A DNA stretch of 41,454 nucleotides from Streptomyces sp. 15-116A (GCF_025290915.1 NZ_JAOCQE010000028.1:1-41454), one strand, 5' to 3'; shown: positions 14,669 to 23,347, counted from the stretch's first letter. A program made the numbers and translations. The notes: generated by a model not told the origin, from the sequence alone.

Positions 14669-15375
14669 CGGCCGTTCAGGAAGAGCGCGACACCGAGGAG
14701 TTGAAGGCGCTCGCCGAGCAGGCGGGACGGGACCTGGAGGACGCCTCCGCGCTGGAGATCCTCCGCTGGGCCGCCGAGACGTTCGGCAAGCGCTTCTGCG
14801 TGACCTCGTCCATGGAGGACGCGGTCGTCGCCCACCTCGCCTCCCGCGCGATGCCCGGCGTCGACGTGGTGTTCCTCGACACCGGCTACCACTTCCCGGA
14901 GACCATCGGCACCCGGGACGCGGTGGAGGCCGTGATGGACGTCCACGTCATCACGCTCACCCCGCGTCAGACGGTCGCCGAGCAGGACGCCGAGTACGGT
15001 CCGGAGCTGCACGACCGCGACCCCGACCTGTGCTGCAAGCTGCGCAAGGTGCAGCCGCTGGAAGAGGGCCTGACGGGCTATCAGGCGTGGGCGACCGGCC
15101 TGCGCCGCGACGAGTCCCCGACCCGGGCGAACACCCCGGTCGTCGGCTGGGACGAGAAGCGGCAGAAGGTCAAGATCTCCCCCATCGCCCGCTGGACCCA
15201 GGACGACGTGGACGCCTACGTCGCCGAGCACGGCGTGCTCACCAACCCGCTGCTGATGGACGGTTACGCCTCCGTCGGCTGCGCCCCCTGCACCCGCCGG
15301 GTCCTCGAGGGCGAGGACGCCCGGGCCGGGCGCTGGGCGGGCCGCGCCAAGACCGAGTGCGGGCTGCACGGATGA
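14665..15375 (+). CDS. cysH: Adenylyl-sulfate (APS) reductase, [4Fe-4S] type
   Basis: A 236-aa PAPS/APS reductase-family enzyme that reduces activated sulfate to sulfite plus AMP using thioredoxin. The PP-loop-like motif is SSMEDAVV (residues 48-55). The cluster-binding cysteines are Cys123-Cys124 (DLCCKLRKV) and Cys206-x-x-Cys209 (CAPCTRR), which mark the bacterial APS reductases and are missing from PAPS-specific enzymes. The C-terminal ECGLHG carries the catalytic Cys232 that forms the S-sulfocysteine intermediate. So sulfate is reduced from APS, and the cysC product would serve other needs. The gene overlaps the small upstream gene, and its stop overlaps an in-frame ATG of cysC. Confidence 0.95.
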   Translation: MTAVQEERDTEELKALAEQAGRDLEDASALEILRWAAETFGKRFCVTSSMEDAVVAHLASRAMPGVDVVFLDTGYHFPETIGTRDAVEAVMDVHVITLTPRQTVAEQDAEYGPELHDRDPDLCCKLRKVQPLEEGLTGYQAWATGLRRDESPTRANTPVVGWDEKRQKVKISPIARWTQDDVDAYVAEHGVLTNPLLMDGYASVGCAPCTRRVLEGEDARAGRWAGRAKTECGLHG

Positions 15376-15407
15376 CCACGACGACCACCGAGACCCAGGA
15401 GAACCAC

Positions 15408-15944
15408 GTGACGACCGGAGCCACCGTCTGGCTCACGGGTCTGCCGAGCGCCGGCAAGACCACGATCGCGTACGAGCTGGCCGGCCGGCTGCGCGAGCAG
15501 GACCGGCGCGTCGAGGTGCTCGACGGCGACGAGATCCGCGAGTTCATCTCCGCGGGCCTCGGCTTCAGCCGCGAGGACCGGCACACCAATGTGCAGCGCA
15601 TCGGCTTCGTCGCCGAACTGCTCGCCCGCAACGGCGTGATCGTGCTCGTCCCGGTGATCGCGCCCTACGCCGACAGCCGCGACGCGGTGCGCAAGCGGCA
15701 CGAGGCGAACGCGACGCCGTACGTCGAGGTGCATGTGGCGACCCCGGTCGAGGTGTGCTCCGTACGCGATGTGAAGGGCCTGTACGCCAAGCAGGCCGCG
15801 GGTGAACTCACCGGCCTGACCGGGGTGGACGACCCGTACGAGGAGCCCGAGGCGCCCGATCTGCGGATCGAGTCGCAGCACCAGACCGTGCAGGAGTCCG
15901 CGGCGTCCGTGTACGCCCTGCTGAACGAGAGGGGACTGGCATGA
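15408..15944 (+). CDS. cysC: Adenylylsulfate (APS) kinase
   Basis: This enzyme phosphorylates APS at the 3' hydroxyl to make PAPS. From the GTG at 15408 it is 178 aa, with the P-loop GLPSAGKTT at 11-19, LDGDEIR after strand 2, the DRHTNVQRIGFVA helix, and the lid region KGLYAKQAAGE that is typical of CysC. I prefer 15408 because AGGAG lies about 7 nt upstream. An in-frame ATG at 15372 overlaps the cysH stop (ATGA) and would add a Thr-rich 12-residue tail; both could be used. In an operon whose reductase takes APS, a kinase is probably for sulfation reactions or 3'-phosphate signalling. Confidence 0.93.
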   Translation: MTTGATVWLTGLPSAGKTTIAYELAGRLREQDRRVEVLDGDEIREFISAGLGFSREDRHTNVQRIGFVAELLARNGVIVLVPVIAPYADSRDAVRKRHEANATPYVEVHVATPVEVCSVRDVKGLYAKQAAGELTGLTGVDDPYEEPEAPDLRIESQHQTVQESAASVYALLNERGLA

Positions 15945-16876
15945 CGACCGCGGCCACCATCGCCGAGGAGACCGACAGCCCGTACGCGCTCTCCCACCTG
16001 GACGCCCTCGAGTCCGAGGCCGTGCACATCTTCCGTGAGGTGGCGGGCGAGTTCGAGAAGCCGGTGATCCTGTTCTCCGGCGGCAAGGACTCCATCGTGA
16101 TGCTGCACCTGGCGCTGAAGGCGTTCACGCCCGCGCCGGTGCCGTTCTCGCTGCTGCACGTGGACACCGGGCACAACTTCCCCGAGGTCATCGAGTACCG
16201 GGACCGCACGGTCGCGCGGCACGGGCTGCGGCTGCACGTCGCCTCCGTGCAGGACTACATCGACCGGGGAGTGCTCAAGGAGCGCCCCGACGGCACCCGC
16301 AACCCGCTGCAGACGCTTCCCCTCACGGAGAAGATCCAGAGCGAGAAGTTCGACGCCGTCTTCGGCGGCGGGCGCCGGGACGAGGAGAAGGCCCGCGCCA
16401 AGGAGCGGGTGTTCTCGCTGCGCGACGAGTTCTCCCAGTGGGACCCGCGCCGCCAGCGCCCCGAGCTGTGGAACCTCTACAACGGCCGGCACGCCCCCGG
16501 CGAGCACGTGCGCGTGTTCCCGCTGTCCAACTGGACCGAGCTGGACGTGTGGCAGTACATCGCCCGCGAGAACATCGAACTGCCCGAGATCTACTACGCG
16601 CACGAGCGCGAGGTGTTCGCCCGCAACGGCATGTGGCTGACCGCGGGTGAGTGGGGCGGCCCGAAGCACGGCGAGACCGTCGAGAAGCGGATGGTGCGCT
16701 ACCGGACCGTGGGCGACATGTCCTGCACCGGCGCGGTGGACTCCGACGCCGACACCATCGAGAAGGTGATCACCGAGATCGCCGCCTCCCGGCTCACCGA
16801 GCGCGGTGCCACCCGCGCCGACGACAAGCTCTCCGAGGCCGCGATGGAAGACCGCAAGCGCGAGGGGTACTTCTAG
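15941..16876 (+). CDS. cysD: Sulfate adenylyltransferase subunit 2
   Basis: The 311-aa catalytic subunit of ATP sulfurylase. It makes APS and pyrophosphate from ATP and sulfate, driven by GTP hydrolysis in CysN. The ATP pyrophosphatase (PP-loop) motif SGGKDS is at residues 46-51, followed by HVDTGHNFPEVIEYRD and the conserved GGGRRDEEKARAKERVFS, then LFPLSNWTELD-like VFPLSNWTELDVWQYI. Length and order are those of the family. The ATG overlaps the cysC stop (ATGA, 15941-15944), and cysN follows 2 bp after its stop. Confidence 0.96.
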   Translation: MTTAATIAEETDSPYALSHLDALESEAVHIFREVAGEFEKPVILFSGGKDSIVMLHLALKAFTPAPVPFSLLHVDTGHNFPEVIEYRDRTVARHGLRLHVASVQDYIDRGVLKERPDGTRNPLQTLPLTEKIQSEKFDAVFGGGRRDEEKARAKERVFSLRDEFSQWDPRRQRPELWNLYNGRHAPGEHVRVFPLSNWTELDVWQYIARENIELPEIYYAHEREVFARNGMWLTAGEWGGPKHGETVEKRMVRYRTVGDMSCTGAVDSDADTIEKVITEIAASRLTERGATRADDKLSEAAMEDRKREGYF

Positions 16877-16878
16877 AC

Positions 16879-18213
16879 ATGAGCACCACCACGACCGAGG
16901 AACTCTCGGCCACCACCCTGCTGCGGTTCGCCACCGCCGGTTCCGTCGACGACGGCAAGTCCACGCTCGTCGGCCGGCTGCTGCACGACTCCAAGTCGGT
17001 CCTCGTCGACCAGCTGGAGGCCGTGGAGCGCGCGTCGCTGAGCCGCGGCCAGGAGGCCCCGGACCTGGCGCTGCTCACCGACGGTCTGCGGGCCGAGCGG
17101 GAGCAGGGCATCACCATCGACGTGGCCTACCGCTACTTCGCCACGCCCCGGCGCCGGTTCATCCTCGCCGACACCCCCGGCCATGTGCAGTACACGCGCA
17201 ACATGGTCACGGGCGCGTCCACGGCCGAGCTGACGGTGATCCTGGTCGACGCCCGCAACGGCGTCGTCGAGCAGACCCGCCGGCACGCGGCGATCGCGGC
17301 CCTGCTGCGGGTGCCGCACGTCGTGCTCGCCGTCAACAAGATGGACCTCGTCGGCTACGAGGAGTCCGTGTTCGCGGCCATCGCCGAGGAGTTCACGGCG
17401 TACGCGACCGAGCTGGGCGTCCCCGAGGTCACCGCGATCCCGATCTCCGCGCTGGTCGGCGACAACGTGGTGGAGCCGTCCGCGCACATGGACTGGTACG
17501 GCGGTCCTACGGTCCTGGAGCACCTGGAGACCGTGCCGGTCAGTCACGATCTGGCGCACTGCCACGCCCGGCTGCCCGTGCAGTACGTGATCCGGCCGCA
17601 GAGCGCCGAGCACCCCGACTACCGGGGCTACGCCGGTCAGATCGCCGCCGGTACGTTCCGGGTCGGCGACTCGGTGACGGTGCTGCCGTCCGGGCGGTCG
17701 ACCACGATCACCGGCATCGACCTGCTGGGCAAGCCGGTCGACATCGCGTGGACGCCCCAGTCGGTGACGCTGCTGCTGGCCGACGACATCGACATCTCGC
17801 GCGGCGACCTGATCGTGCCGAGCAAGGATGCCCCGGCCACCACGCAGGACCTGGAGGCGACGGTGTGCCATGTCGCCGACGAGCCGCTGACCGTCGGCCA
17901 CCGGGTGCTGATCAAGCACGGCACGCGCACGGTGAAGGCGATCGTCAAGGACATCCCGTCCCGGCTCACGCTGGACGACCTGTCGCTGCACCCGCACCCG
18001 GGGCGCCTGGTCGCCAACGACATCGGCCGGGTGAAGATCCGCACCGCCGAGCCGCTTCCCGCCGACTCCTACTCGGACTCGCGGCGCACCGGTTCGTTCA
18101 TCCTGATCGACCCCAGCGACGGCACCACGCTCACCGCGGGCATGGTCGGCGAGTCGTTCGCGTCGCCGGAGCCCGTCAAGGACGAGGCAGACGACGACGG
18201 GTGGGACTTCTGA
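16879..18213 (+). CDS. cysN: Sulfate adenylyltransferase subunit 1 (GTPase)
   Basis: The 444-aa GTPase subunit of ATP sulfurylase, which couples GTP hydrolysis to APS formation by CysD. G1 is GSVDDGKST (residues 21-29), the switch region has EREQGITIDVAYRYF, G3 is DTPGH and G4 is NKMD, all as in elongation-factor-like GTPases. Beta-barrel domains follow (YRGYAGQIAAGTFRVGD). There is no fused CysC kinase domain, in contrast to the CysNC bifunctional form of mycobacteria, consistent with a separate cysC gene just upstream. The acidic tail ends DDDGWDF. Confidence 0.96.
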   Translation: MSTTTTEELSATTLLRFATAGSVDDGKSTLVGRLLHDSKSVLVDQLEAVERASLSRGQEAPDLALLTDGLRAEREQGITIDVAYRYFATPRRRFILADTPGHVQYTRNMVTGASTAELTVILVDARNGVVEQTRRHAAIAALLRVPHVVLAVNKMDLVGYEESVFAAIAEEFTAYATELGVPEVTAIPISALVGDNVVEPSAHMDWYGGPTVLEHLETVPVSHDLAHCHARLPVQYVIRPQSAEHPDYRGYAGQIAAGTFRVGDSVTVLPSGRSTTITGIDLLGKPVDIAWTPQSVTLLLADDIDISRGDLIVPSKDAPATTQDLEATVCHVADEPLTVGHRVLIKHGTRTVKAIVKDIPSRLTLDDLSLHPHPGRLVANDIGRVKIRTAEPLPADSYSDSRRTGSFILIDPSDGTTLTAGMVGESFASPEPVKDEADDDGWDF

Positions 18214-18215
18214 GC

Positions 18216-18320
18216 ATGAACTCCACAGATTTCTACGCCACGTTCGCCAAGGAGGGCGGTCGCGTCGGCAGCGGTGCGCTCGGCAGCGGGCAGGGCGGAG
18301 TCGCCCGATGTGCGCGATGA
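18216..18320 (+). CDS. Possible 34-aa small protein after cysN
   Basis: A 34-codon frame starting 2 bp after the cysN stop: MNSTDFYATFAKEGG, then a Gly/Ser-rich stretch, then ARCAR and TGA. It has no strong ribosome-binding site, but tight coupling to cysN could supply ribosomes. A second frame (ATG 18308 to TGA 18397, 29 codons, Cys at codon 2) overlaps its end. I do not recognise either. They may be unexpressed, or may form a short regulatory reading frame ahead of the transporter genes. Confidence 0.25.
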   Translation: MNSTDFYATFAKEGGRVGSGALGSGQGGVARCAR

Positions 18321-18439
18321 GCCGCGCGCGCCACCCGGGCCTGCGCGCACCCCACCGCCGTAGACGAAAACCTGCCGACCTCCCGGCCGCGTACTGACCT
18401 CAGCGCGTGACCGCCGGGCCTGGTGAGAGGAACCCCTCC

Positions 18440-19540
18440 GTGCCTGCCACGACCGCCCTGCGCCGCCTCCTCGCGGTGCCGGCCGTGCTTCTGCTGTTCA
18501 CCCTGGCCGCCTGCGGCTACGGGTCCCAGGCGAAGGACGGCGGCTCCGTCGAGATCGCCGCCGGGGCGAAGAAGATCGACGGTCTGGATCAGGTGCGGAT
18601 CGGCTACTTCGGCAACCTCACCCACGGCACCGCGCTGGTGGGCAACCGCAAGGGCTTCTTCCAGAAGGCGCTGGGCGCGACCGAGGCGCGGTACGCGGTG
18701 TTCAACGCGGGGCCGTCGGAGATCGAGGCGCTCAACTCCGGTTCGATCGACATCGGCTGGATCGGGCCCTCCCCCGCGATCAACGGCTATATCAAGTCCG
18801 GGGGCACCAACCTGCGGATCATCGGGGGTTCCGCGTCGGGCGGGGTGAAGCTCGTCGTGAACCCCGGCAAGGTGAAGTCGCTGAAGGACGTCAAGGGCAA
18901 GCGGATCGCGACCCCGCAGCTCGGCAACACGCAGGACGTGGCGTTCCTCAACTGGGCGGCCGAACAGGGCTGGGACGTCGACCCGCTCAGCGGCAAGGGC
19001 GATGTCACGGTCGTGCGCAGCGACAACAAGGTCACCCCGGACGCCTTCGCCTCCGGGTCCGTCGACGGGGCGTGGGTGCCGGAGCCGACCGCGTCGAAGC
19101 TGGTCGCGGAGGGCGGCAAGGTGCTGCTCGACGAGGCCTCGCTGTGGCCGGACGAGAAGTTCGTCATCACCAACATCGTCGTACGGCAGGAGTTCCTGAA
19201 GGAGCACCCGAAGGCCGTCGAGGCGGTGCTGAAGGCGTCCCTCGAGACCAACCGGTGGATCAACGCCCACCCCGACGAGGCGAAGGCCGCCGCGAACGAG
19301 CAGCTGGCCGCCGACGCCGGCAAGGCGCTGCCCGCCGAGGTGCTGGACCCGGCGTGGGAGTCGATCCGGTTCACCGACGACCCGCTGGCCGCGACCCTCG
19401 ACGCGCAGGCCGCCCACGCCGTCAAGGCCGGTCTGCTGAAGCGGCCCGACCTGGACGGCATCTACGACCTCACCCTCCTCAACAAGCTCCTCGAGGCTGA
19501 GGGCCAAGACCCGTTCGACGACGCCGGCCTCGGCGCCTGA
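18440..19540 (+). CDS. ABC transporter substrate-binding lipoprotein, sulfonate/taurine type
   Basis: A 366-aa lipoprotein. The signal peptide ends at the lipobox TLAAC with Cys25. The mature part has the SsuA/NrtA/TauA-type fold: VRIGYFGNLTHGTALVGNRKG, FNAGPSEIEALNSGSIDIGW, GKRIATPQLGNTQDVAFLNW and WVPEPTASKLV. The family binds alkanesulfonates, taurine, nitrate or thiamine precursors outside the membrane. Its place after cysN points to an organosulfur ligand, but a desulfonating monooxygenase (ssuD) or taurine dioxygenase gene is not in this window. I chose the GTG at 18440, preceded by GAGAGG. It is separated from cysN by 226 bp, so an internal promoter is possible. Confidence 0.9.
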   Translation: MPATTALRRLLAVPAVLLLFTLAACGYGSQAKDGGSVEIAAGAKKIDGLDQVRIGYFGNLTHGTALVGNRKGFFQKALGATEARYAVFNAGPSEIEALNSGSIDIGWIGPSPAINGYIKSGGTNLRIIGGSASGGVKLVVNPGKVKSLKDVKGKRIATPQLGNTQDVAFLNWAAEQGWDVDPLSGKGDVTVVRSDNKVTPDAFASGSVDGAWVPEPTASKLVAEGGKVLLDEASLWPDEKFVITNIVVRQEFLKEHPKAVEAVLKASLETNRWINAHPDEAKAAANEQLAADAGKALPAEVLDPAWESIRFTDDPLAATLDAQAAHAVKAGLLKRPDLDGIYDLTLLNKLLEAEGQDPFDDAGLGA

Positions 19541-19563
19541 CCGCCCGCATCCCGAAGAGTCCC

Positions 19564-19572
19564 AGGAGGTGA
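19564..19572 (+). promoter_or_regulatory. Very strong ribosome-binding site of the transporter ATPase
   Basis: AGGAGGTGA is fully complementary to the 3' end of 16S rRNA. It lies 5 nt before ATG 19578 and so decides for that start over the in-frame GTG at 19569, which is inside the site itself. Confidence 0.8.
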
Positions 19573-19577
19573 CGACC

Positions 19578-20369
19578 ATGGCCACGACCCTCGCCAAGGC
19601 CGCCGACGGTACGGAGACCACGGCCGCGCAGGCCGCCCGGATCGAGCACGTCTCGAAGTCGTTCGCAGGCCCGGCCGGACAGCAGCTCGTGCTGGACGAC
19701 ATCAGCCTCGATGTCGCGCCCGGCGAGTTCGTGACGCTGCTGGGCGCCTCGGGCTGCGGCAAGTCCACGCTGCTGAACCTGGTCGCGGGCCTGGACCGGC
19801 CCAGCGCCGGCACCATCACGACGGACGGGCGTCCGGCGCTGATGTTCCAGGAGCACGCGCTGTTCCCGTGGCTGACCGCCGGCAAGAACATCGAACTCGC
19901 CCTGAAGCTCAGGGGCGTACCGAAGTCCGAGCGCCGCGACCGCGCCGAGGAACTGCTGGAGCTGGTGCGGCTCAAGGGCGCGTACGGCAAGCGGGTGCAC
20001 GAGCTGTCCGGCGGTATGCGCCAGCGGGTCGCGATGGCGCGGGCGCTCGCGCAGGAGAGCAAGCTGCTGCTGATGGACGAGCCGTTCGCGGCGCTGGACG
20101 CCATCACCCGGGACGTGCTGCACGACGAGCTGACCCGCATCTGGCGCGAGACGCGGCTGTCGGTGCTGTTCGTGACGCACAACGTGCGCGAGGCCGTACG
20201 GCTCGCCCAGCGGGTGGTGCTGCTGTCGTCGCGGCCGGGCCGGATCGCCCGCACGTGGACGGTGGACATCCCGCATCCGCGCCGTATCGAGGACACCGCG
20301 GTCGCGGAGCTGTCCGTCGAGATCACCGAAGAACTCCGTGGGGAGATCCGCCGACATGGCCAGCACTGA
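19578..20369 (+). CDS. ABC transporter ATP-binding protein, sulfonate/nitrate/taurine type
   Basis: A 263-aa ATPase that powers the importer from the cytoplasmic side. Walker A is GASGCGKST (56-64), the Q-loop lies in LMFQEHALFPWLT, the signature is LSGGMRQR, Walker B is LLLMDEPFAALD, and the switch His is in FVTHNVREAVRLA. The sequence RPALMFQEHALFPWLTAGKN and the SRPGRI region near the C-terminus are typical of the SsuB/TauB/NrtD group. The first ~20 residues are an extra Ala/Thr-rich tail. The permease gene starts 14 bp before its stop, so the genes are translationally coupled. Confidence 0.93.
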   Translation: MATTLAKAADGTETTAAQAARIEHVSKSFAGPAGQQLVLDDISLDVAPGEFVTLLGASGCGKSTLLNLVAGLDRPSAGTITTDGRPALMFQEHALFPWLTAGKNIELALKLRGVPKSERRDRAEELLELVRLKGAYGKRVHELSGGMRQRVAMARALAQESKLLLMDEPFAALDAITRDVLHDELTRIWRETRLSVLFVTHNVREAVRLAQRVVLLSSRPGRIARTWTVDIPHPRRIEDTAVAELSVEITEELRGEIRRHGQH

Positions 20370-21273
20370 GACGACCGCCGCCCAGGACGCCAAGGACGCG
20401 AAGGACCGCGAGGGCAACGATCTCGCCGGTCTGGAGGCGGGCCTGGACGCCCTGGAGACGGTGCAGACCGGCCGCAAGCCGCTGCGGCAGACCTTCACGG
20501 AGAAGATCCTGCCGCCGGTCATCGCCATCGCCCTGGTGCTGGCGGTGTGGCAGGCCCTGGTCTCCTTCAAGATCGTCGACGATCCGACGAAGCTGCCCTC
20601 GCCGGGCGCGGTGTGGGAGGTGCTGCGCCAGGCGTGGCTCCAGGGCGAGCTGCTCGGCTACATCTGGACCAGCGTCTCGCGCGGTCTGCTCGGCTTCTTC
20701 TTCGCGCTGCTGATCGGCACCCCGCTGGGTCTGCTGGTGGCGCGGGTGAAGGTGGTGCGGGCGGCGATCGGGCCGATCCTGTCCGGCCTGCAGTCGCTGC
20801 CGTCGGTCGCCTGGGTGCCCCCGGCGGTGATCTGGCTGGGCCTGAACAACCAGATGATGTACGCGGTGATCCTGCTCGGCGCGGTCCCCTCGATCGCCAA
20901 CGGCCTGGTCTCCGGCGTCGACCAGGTGCCCCCGCTGTTCCTGCGCGCGGGCCGCACGCTGGGCGCGACGGGTCTGAAGGGCACCTGGCACATCGTGCTG
21001 CCGGCCGCGCTGCCCGGCTATGTGGCGGGTCTGAAGCAGGGCTGGGCGTTCTCCTGGCGCTCCCTGATGGCCGCGGAGATCATCGCGTCCTTCCCGGACC
21101 TCGGCATCGGCCTCGGCCAGCTCCTGGAGAACGGCCGCAACGCCAGCGACATGGCGATGGTGTTCGAGGCGATCCTGCTCATCCTGACCGTCGGTATCGC
21201 CATCGACCTGCTGATCTTCAGCCCGCTGGAGCGGTGGGTGCTGCGCAGCCGCGGCCTGCTGGTGAGGAGCTGA
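20356..21273 (+). CDS. ABC transporter permease, sulfonate/nitrate/taurine type
   Basis: A 305-aa membrane permease of the SsuC/TauC family. After a charged cytoplasmic tail of about 45 residues come about six membrane segments. The coupling-helix EAA-like motif is in VPPLFLRAGRTLGATGLKGTWHIVLPAALPG, and LPSVAWVPPAVIWLGL is the family's conserved segment. It forms the translocation channel with the ATPase encoded just before it. I chose ATG 20356, which overlaps the ATPase gene by 14 bp and follows GGGGAG. Confidence 0.93.
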   Translation: MASTETTAAQDAKDAKDREGNDLAGLEAGLDALETVQTGRKPLRQTFTEKILPPVIAIALVLAVWQALVSFKIVDDPTKLPSPGAVWEVLRQAWLQGELLGYIWTSVSRGLLGFFFALLIGTPLGLLVARVKVVRAAIGPILSGLQSLPSVAWVPPAVIWLGLNNQMMYAVILLGAVPSIANGLVSGVDQVPPLFLRAGRTLGATGLKGTWHIVLPAALPGYVAGLKQGWAFSWRSLMAAEIIASFPDLGIGLGQLLENGRNASDMAMVFEAILLILTVGIAIDLLIFSPLERWVLRSRGLLVRS

Positions 21274-21278
21274 GGGGC

Positions 21279-22013
21279 ATGAAGCCGGTCCTCGTCGTCG
21301 TCGCCCACGGCAGCCGCGACCCGCGGCACGCCGCGACCGTCCACGCCCTGGTCCAGCAGGTCCGCGCACTGCGGCCCGGGCTGCGCGTGGAGACCGGCTT
21401 CCTGGACTTCAACGTGCCCTCGGTGCCGAGCGTGCTGGAGTCCCTGGCGGCGGAGGGCGTGCGTGACGTGGTCGCCCTCCCCCTGCTGCTGACCCGCGCC
21501 TTCCACGCGAAGGCCGACATCCCGGCGGTCCTCGCGGACGCCCCCGCCCGGCTGCGCATCCGCCAGGCGGACGTGCTGGGCCCGTCCCCGCTGCTCCTCG
21601 CGGCGCTGGAACGCCGGCTGTACGAGGCGGGCCTGAGCCCCGCCGACAAGTCCTCGACCGGGGTCGTGCTGGCCTCGGCGGGGTCCACCGACCCGGAGGC
21701 GATCGCAGTGATCGCAGACATCGCGCGGGAGTGGCGGCACACCGGTTGGTGCGCCGTGCGACCTGCGTTCGCCTCCGCATCTCTCCCCCGCACCGAGGAC
21801 GCGGTACGCGAACTGCGTGCTCTTGGCTGCGCGCGCGTCGCCGTCGCCCCGTACGTCCTGGCCCCCGGCTTCCTCCCGGACCGTATCGCCCGGGGCGCGG
21901 CGGACGCGGACGTCCTGGCGGACGTCCTGGGCCCGGCGCCGGAGGTGGCGCGGGTGCTGCTGGACCGCTACGACGCGGCGCGGACGCCTCTGCTCACGGC
22001 GATCGGCGCCTGA
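21279..22013 (+). CDS. Sirohydrochlorin chelatase (CbiX/SirB-like)
   Basis: A 244-aa CbiX-type chelatase. The N-terminal metal/substrate motif is VVVAHGSRDPRH, with the catalytic His at residue 10. LPLLLTRAFHAKADIP supplies the second conserved His, and the pattern is repeated in the C-terminal half (VLASAGSTDPEA, VAPYVLAPGFLPDRI), as in two-domain CbiX proteins. Chelatases of this class insert Fe2+ or Co2+ into sirohydrochlorin. As the last gene of an operon encoding a siroheme enzyme, it most likely makes siroheme for SirA; a cobalamin role cannot be excluded. It starts 5 bp after the permease stop, behind GAGG. The next gene is convergent, 13 bp away. Confidence 0.92.
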   Translation: MKPVLVVVAHGSRDPRHAATVHALVQQVRALRPGLRVETGFLDFNVPSVPSVLESLAAEGVRDVVALPLLLTRAFHAKADIPAVLADAPARLRIRQADVLGPSPLLLAALERRLYEAGLSPADKSSTGVVLASAGSTDPEAIAVIADIAREWRHTGWCAVRPAFASASLPRTEDAVRELRALGCARVAVAPYVLAPGFLPDRIARGAADADVLADVLGPAPEVARVLLDRYDAARTPLLTAIGA

Positions 22014-22026
22014 CGGCCCCGTCGGC

Positions 22027-22656
22027 TCAGGCGAAGGACAGTCCGCCCGTGCGGGTCCGCTTCAGCTCGAAGACGTCGGGGTGAGTGGCCAGGGCGCGGA
22101 CGCTGTCGAAGAGCCGGGCCGCCTGCTCGCCGCGCGGGATCGCCCGGAGGACCGGGCCGAACCACACCGTCCCGTCGATGTGCAGGGTGGGCGTGCCCAC
22201 GTAGCCGCCCGAGTCCGGCTCCGCGCCCGCCTCGTGACTGCGGCGCACGGCGTCGTCGTACGCCGGGTCGTGCGCGGCGGCGGCGAGGTCGGCGGGCAGA
22301 CGGAGTTCGGTGAGGGACTCGGCGATCACCGTGTCGAAGTCGTCCTCCATGCCGCGCTCGTGGATACGCGTGCCGAACGCCGTGTACAGATCACGCAGCA
22401 CCTTCTCGCCGTGCCGTTCGGCAGCGGCGACCGCCACCCGCACCGGGCCGATCGAGCGGTCGACCAGGTCCCGGTACCAGTCGGGCAGGTCGTTGCCGAG
22501 GTTGTGCAGGTAGAGGCTCATCACGCGGAAGCGCAGGTCGAGGGGGCGTTCGCGTTCGACCTCCAGCAGCCAGCGGGAGGTGATCCAGGCGAAGGGGCAG
22601 GCGGGGTCGAACCAGCAGTCGACACGGGTGGGTGCGGAGGCGTCGGCGTTCGTCAT
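22027..22656 (-). CDS. DsbA-family mycothiol-dependent nitroreductase-like protein (Rv2466c family)
   Basis: A 209-aa thioredoxin-fold protein with the DsbA helical insertion. The active site is [15 protein letters not shown] (Cys20-Pro-Phe-Ala23), so the second Cys of a CxxC is replaced by Ala and the enzyme is monothiol. The cis-Pro loop is [12 protein letters not shown]. Rv2466c, the described relative in M. tuberculosis, is a mycothiol-dependent reductase that activates nitro-prodrugs; its active site is CPWC, so the chemistry here may differ. The ATG at 22656 has TACGGT six nt upstream and no ribosome-binding site, so it is likely leaderless. A longer reading frame upstream has no supporting start. 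Confidence 0.87.
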   Translation of the reverse strand: MTNADASAPTRVDCWFDPACPFAWITSRWLLEVERERPLDLRFRVMSLYLHNLGNDLPDWYRDLVDRSIGPVRVAVAAAERHGEKVLRDLYTAFGTRIHERGMEDDFDTVIAESLTELRLPADLAAAAHDPAYDDAVRRSHEAGAEPDSGGYVGTPTLHIDGTVWFGPVLRAIPRGEQAARLFDSVRALATHPDVFELKRTRTGGLSFA

Positions 22657-22686
22657 GGGTCGACCGTACGGGGCAGGCGGCCTGCC
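22657..22686 (-). promoter_or_regulatory. Leaderless-type -10 box and hairpin before the DsbA-like gene
   Basis: Minus-strand TACGGT (22668-22663) ends 6 nt before ATG 22656. Just upstream is a dyad GGCAGG-CGG-CCTGCC at 22672-22686, which could end the TOPRIM-gene transcript or act as an operator in the spacer. Confidence 0.4.
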
Positions 22687-22729
22687 GGCCTGGTCCACTT
22701 CCGCGCGCTGTCGCTGGGCCAATCGTCGG

Positions 22730-23347
22730 TCACAGGCGGGCGAGCAGGCCGTCGAGGGGCGCCGGTACGCGGTCGGGGTCGAGGGCCTCGACGAGGACGC
22801 GGCCGTAGTGGATCTTGCGGCCCTTCTTCGTGCCGAAGAAGCGCCGGTACTGCTGCTGGGGGGCGCGGCCCTGCTGGGCCGGCTGCCGCAGGAAGGTTCG
22901 CAGGGGACGGAACTCACCCTGTTCCCGGACCAGTTCCGCCACCCGGGTCACGCCCAGCGCGCGGATCAGCTCGTCCTCCAGGTCGGCCGCGCAGACGAAG
23001 ATGTCCTGCTGGGCCGCACCGGCGCGTTCGAAACCGCGGACGTAGTAGGGGCGTTCCGCCACGTCGCACAGGCCCGTCACGCGGAGACCCAGGCCGGGTG
23101 CGCCGAGGAGTGAGGCGTAGCGCGCGACGCTCATCGCCCCGTCGATCGACAGGACCGAGACGCCCTCCGCCGCGAGATCCCGGCCTCGGCGCTCCGCGAG
23201 CGCGTTGACCGCGGCGACATCGCTGCGCCCTTCGAGCAGGACGACCGTCTGCAGGGACAGCTCCCTGGCGAGTTCGCGCGCGGGCTCACCGGATCCGCCC
23301 GCCGCCCACGCGGTGACCGCTTCCTGGAACGTCCCCATGGCCGTCAT
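22730..23347 (-). CDS. TOPRIM-domain protein (OLD-family-like, no ATPase domain)
   Basis: A 205-aa protein dominated by a TOPRIM fold. The acidic motif VVLLEGRSD carries Glu39, followed by [20 protein letters not shown] and the second acidic motif GLCDVAER (Asp95, Glu98), then [17 protein letters not shown]. This arrangement resembles the TOPRIM domain of OLD-type nucleases, but the ABC-type ATPase that normally precedes it is missing. The C-terminus is basic ([16 protein letters not shown]) and may touch nucleic acid. The activity (nuclease, nicking or non-catalytic) is unknown; the usual DxD is altered to DVAE. The start overlaps the NTF2-like gene's stop by 4 bp (ATGA). Confidence 0.83.
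   Translation of the reverse strand: MTAMGTFQEAVTAWAAGGSGEPARELARELSLQTVVLLEGRSDVAAVNALAERRGRDLAAEGVSVLSIDGAMSVARYASLLGAPGLGLRVTGLCDVAERPYYVRGFERAGAAQQDIFVCAADLEDELIRALGVTRVAELVREQGEFRPLRTFLRQPAQQGRAPQQQYRRFFGTKKGRKIHYGRVLVEALDPDRVPAPLDGLLARL

Noticed and set aside
22657..22917. Longer N-terminus for the DsbA-like protein
   Set aside because: The extension is Ser/Arg-rich and overlaps the TOPRIM gene. The ATG at 22656 directly precedes the thioredoxin-fold active site and has a -10 box in place.
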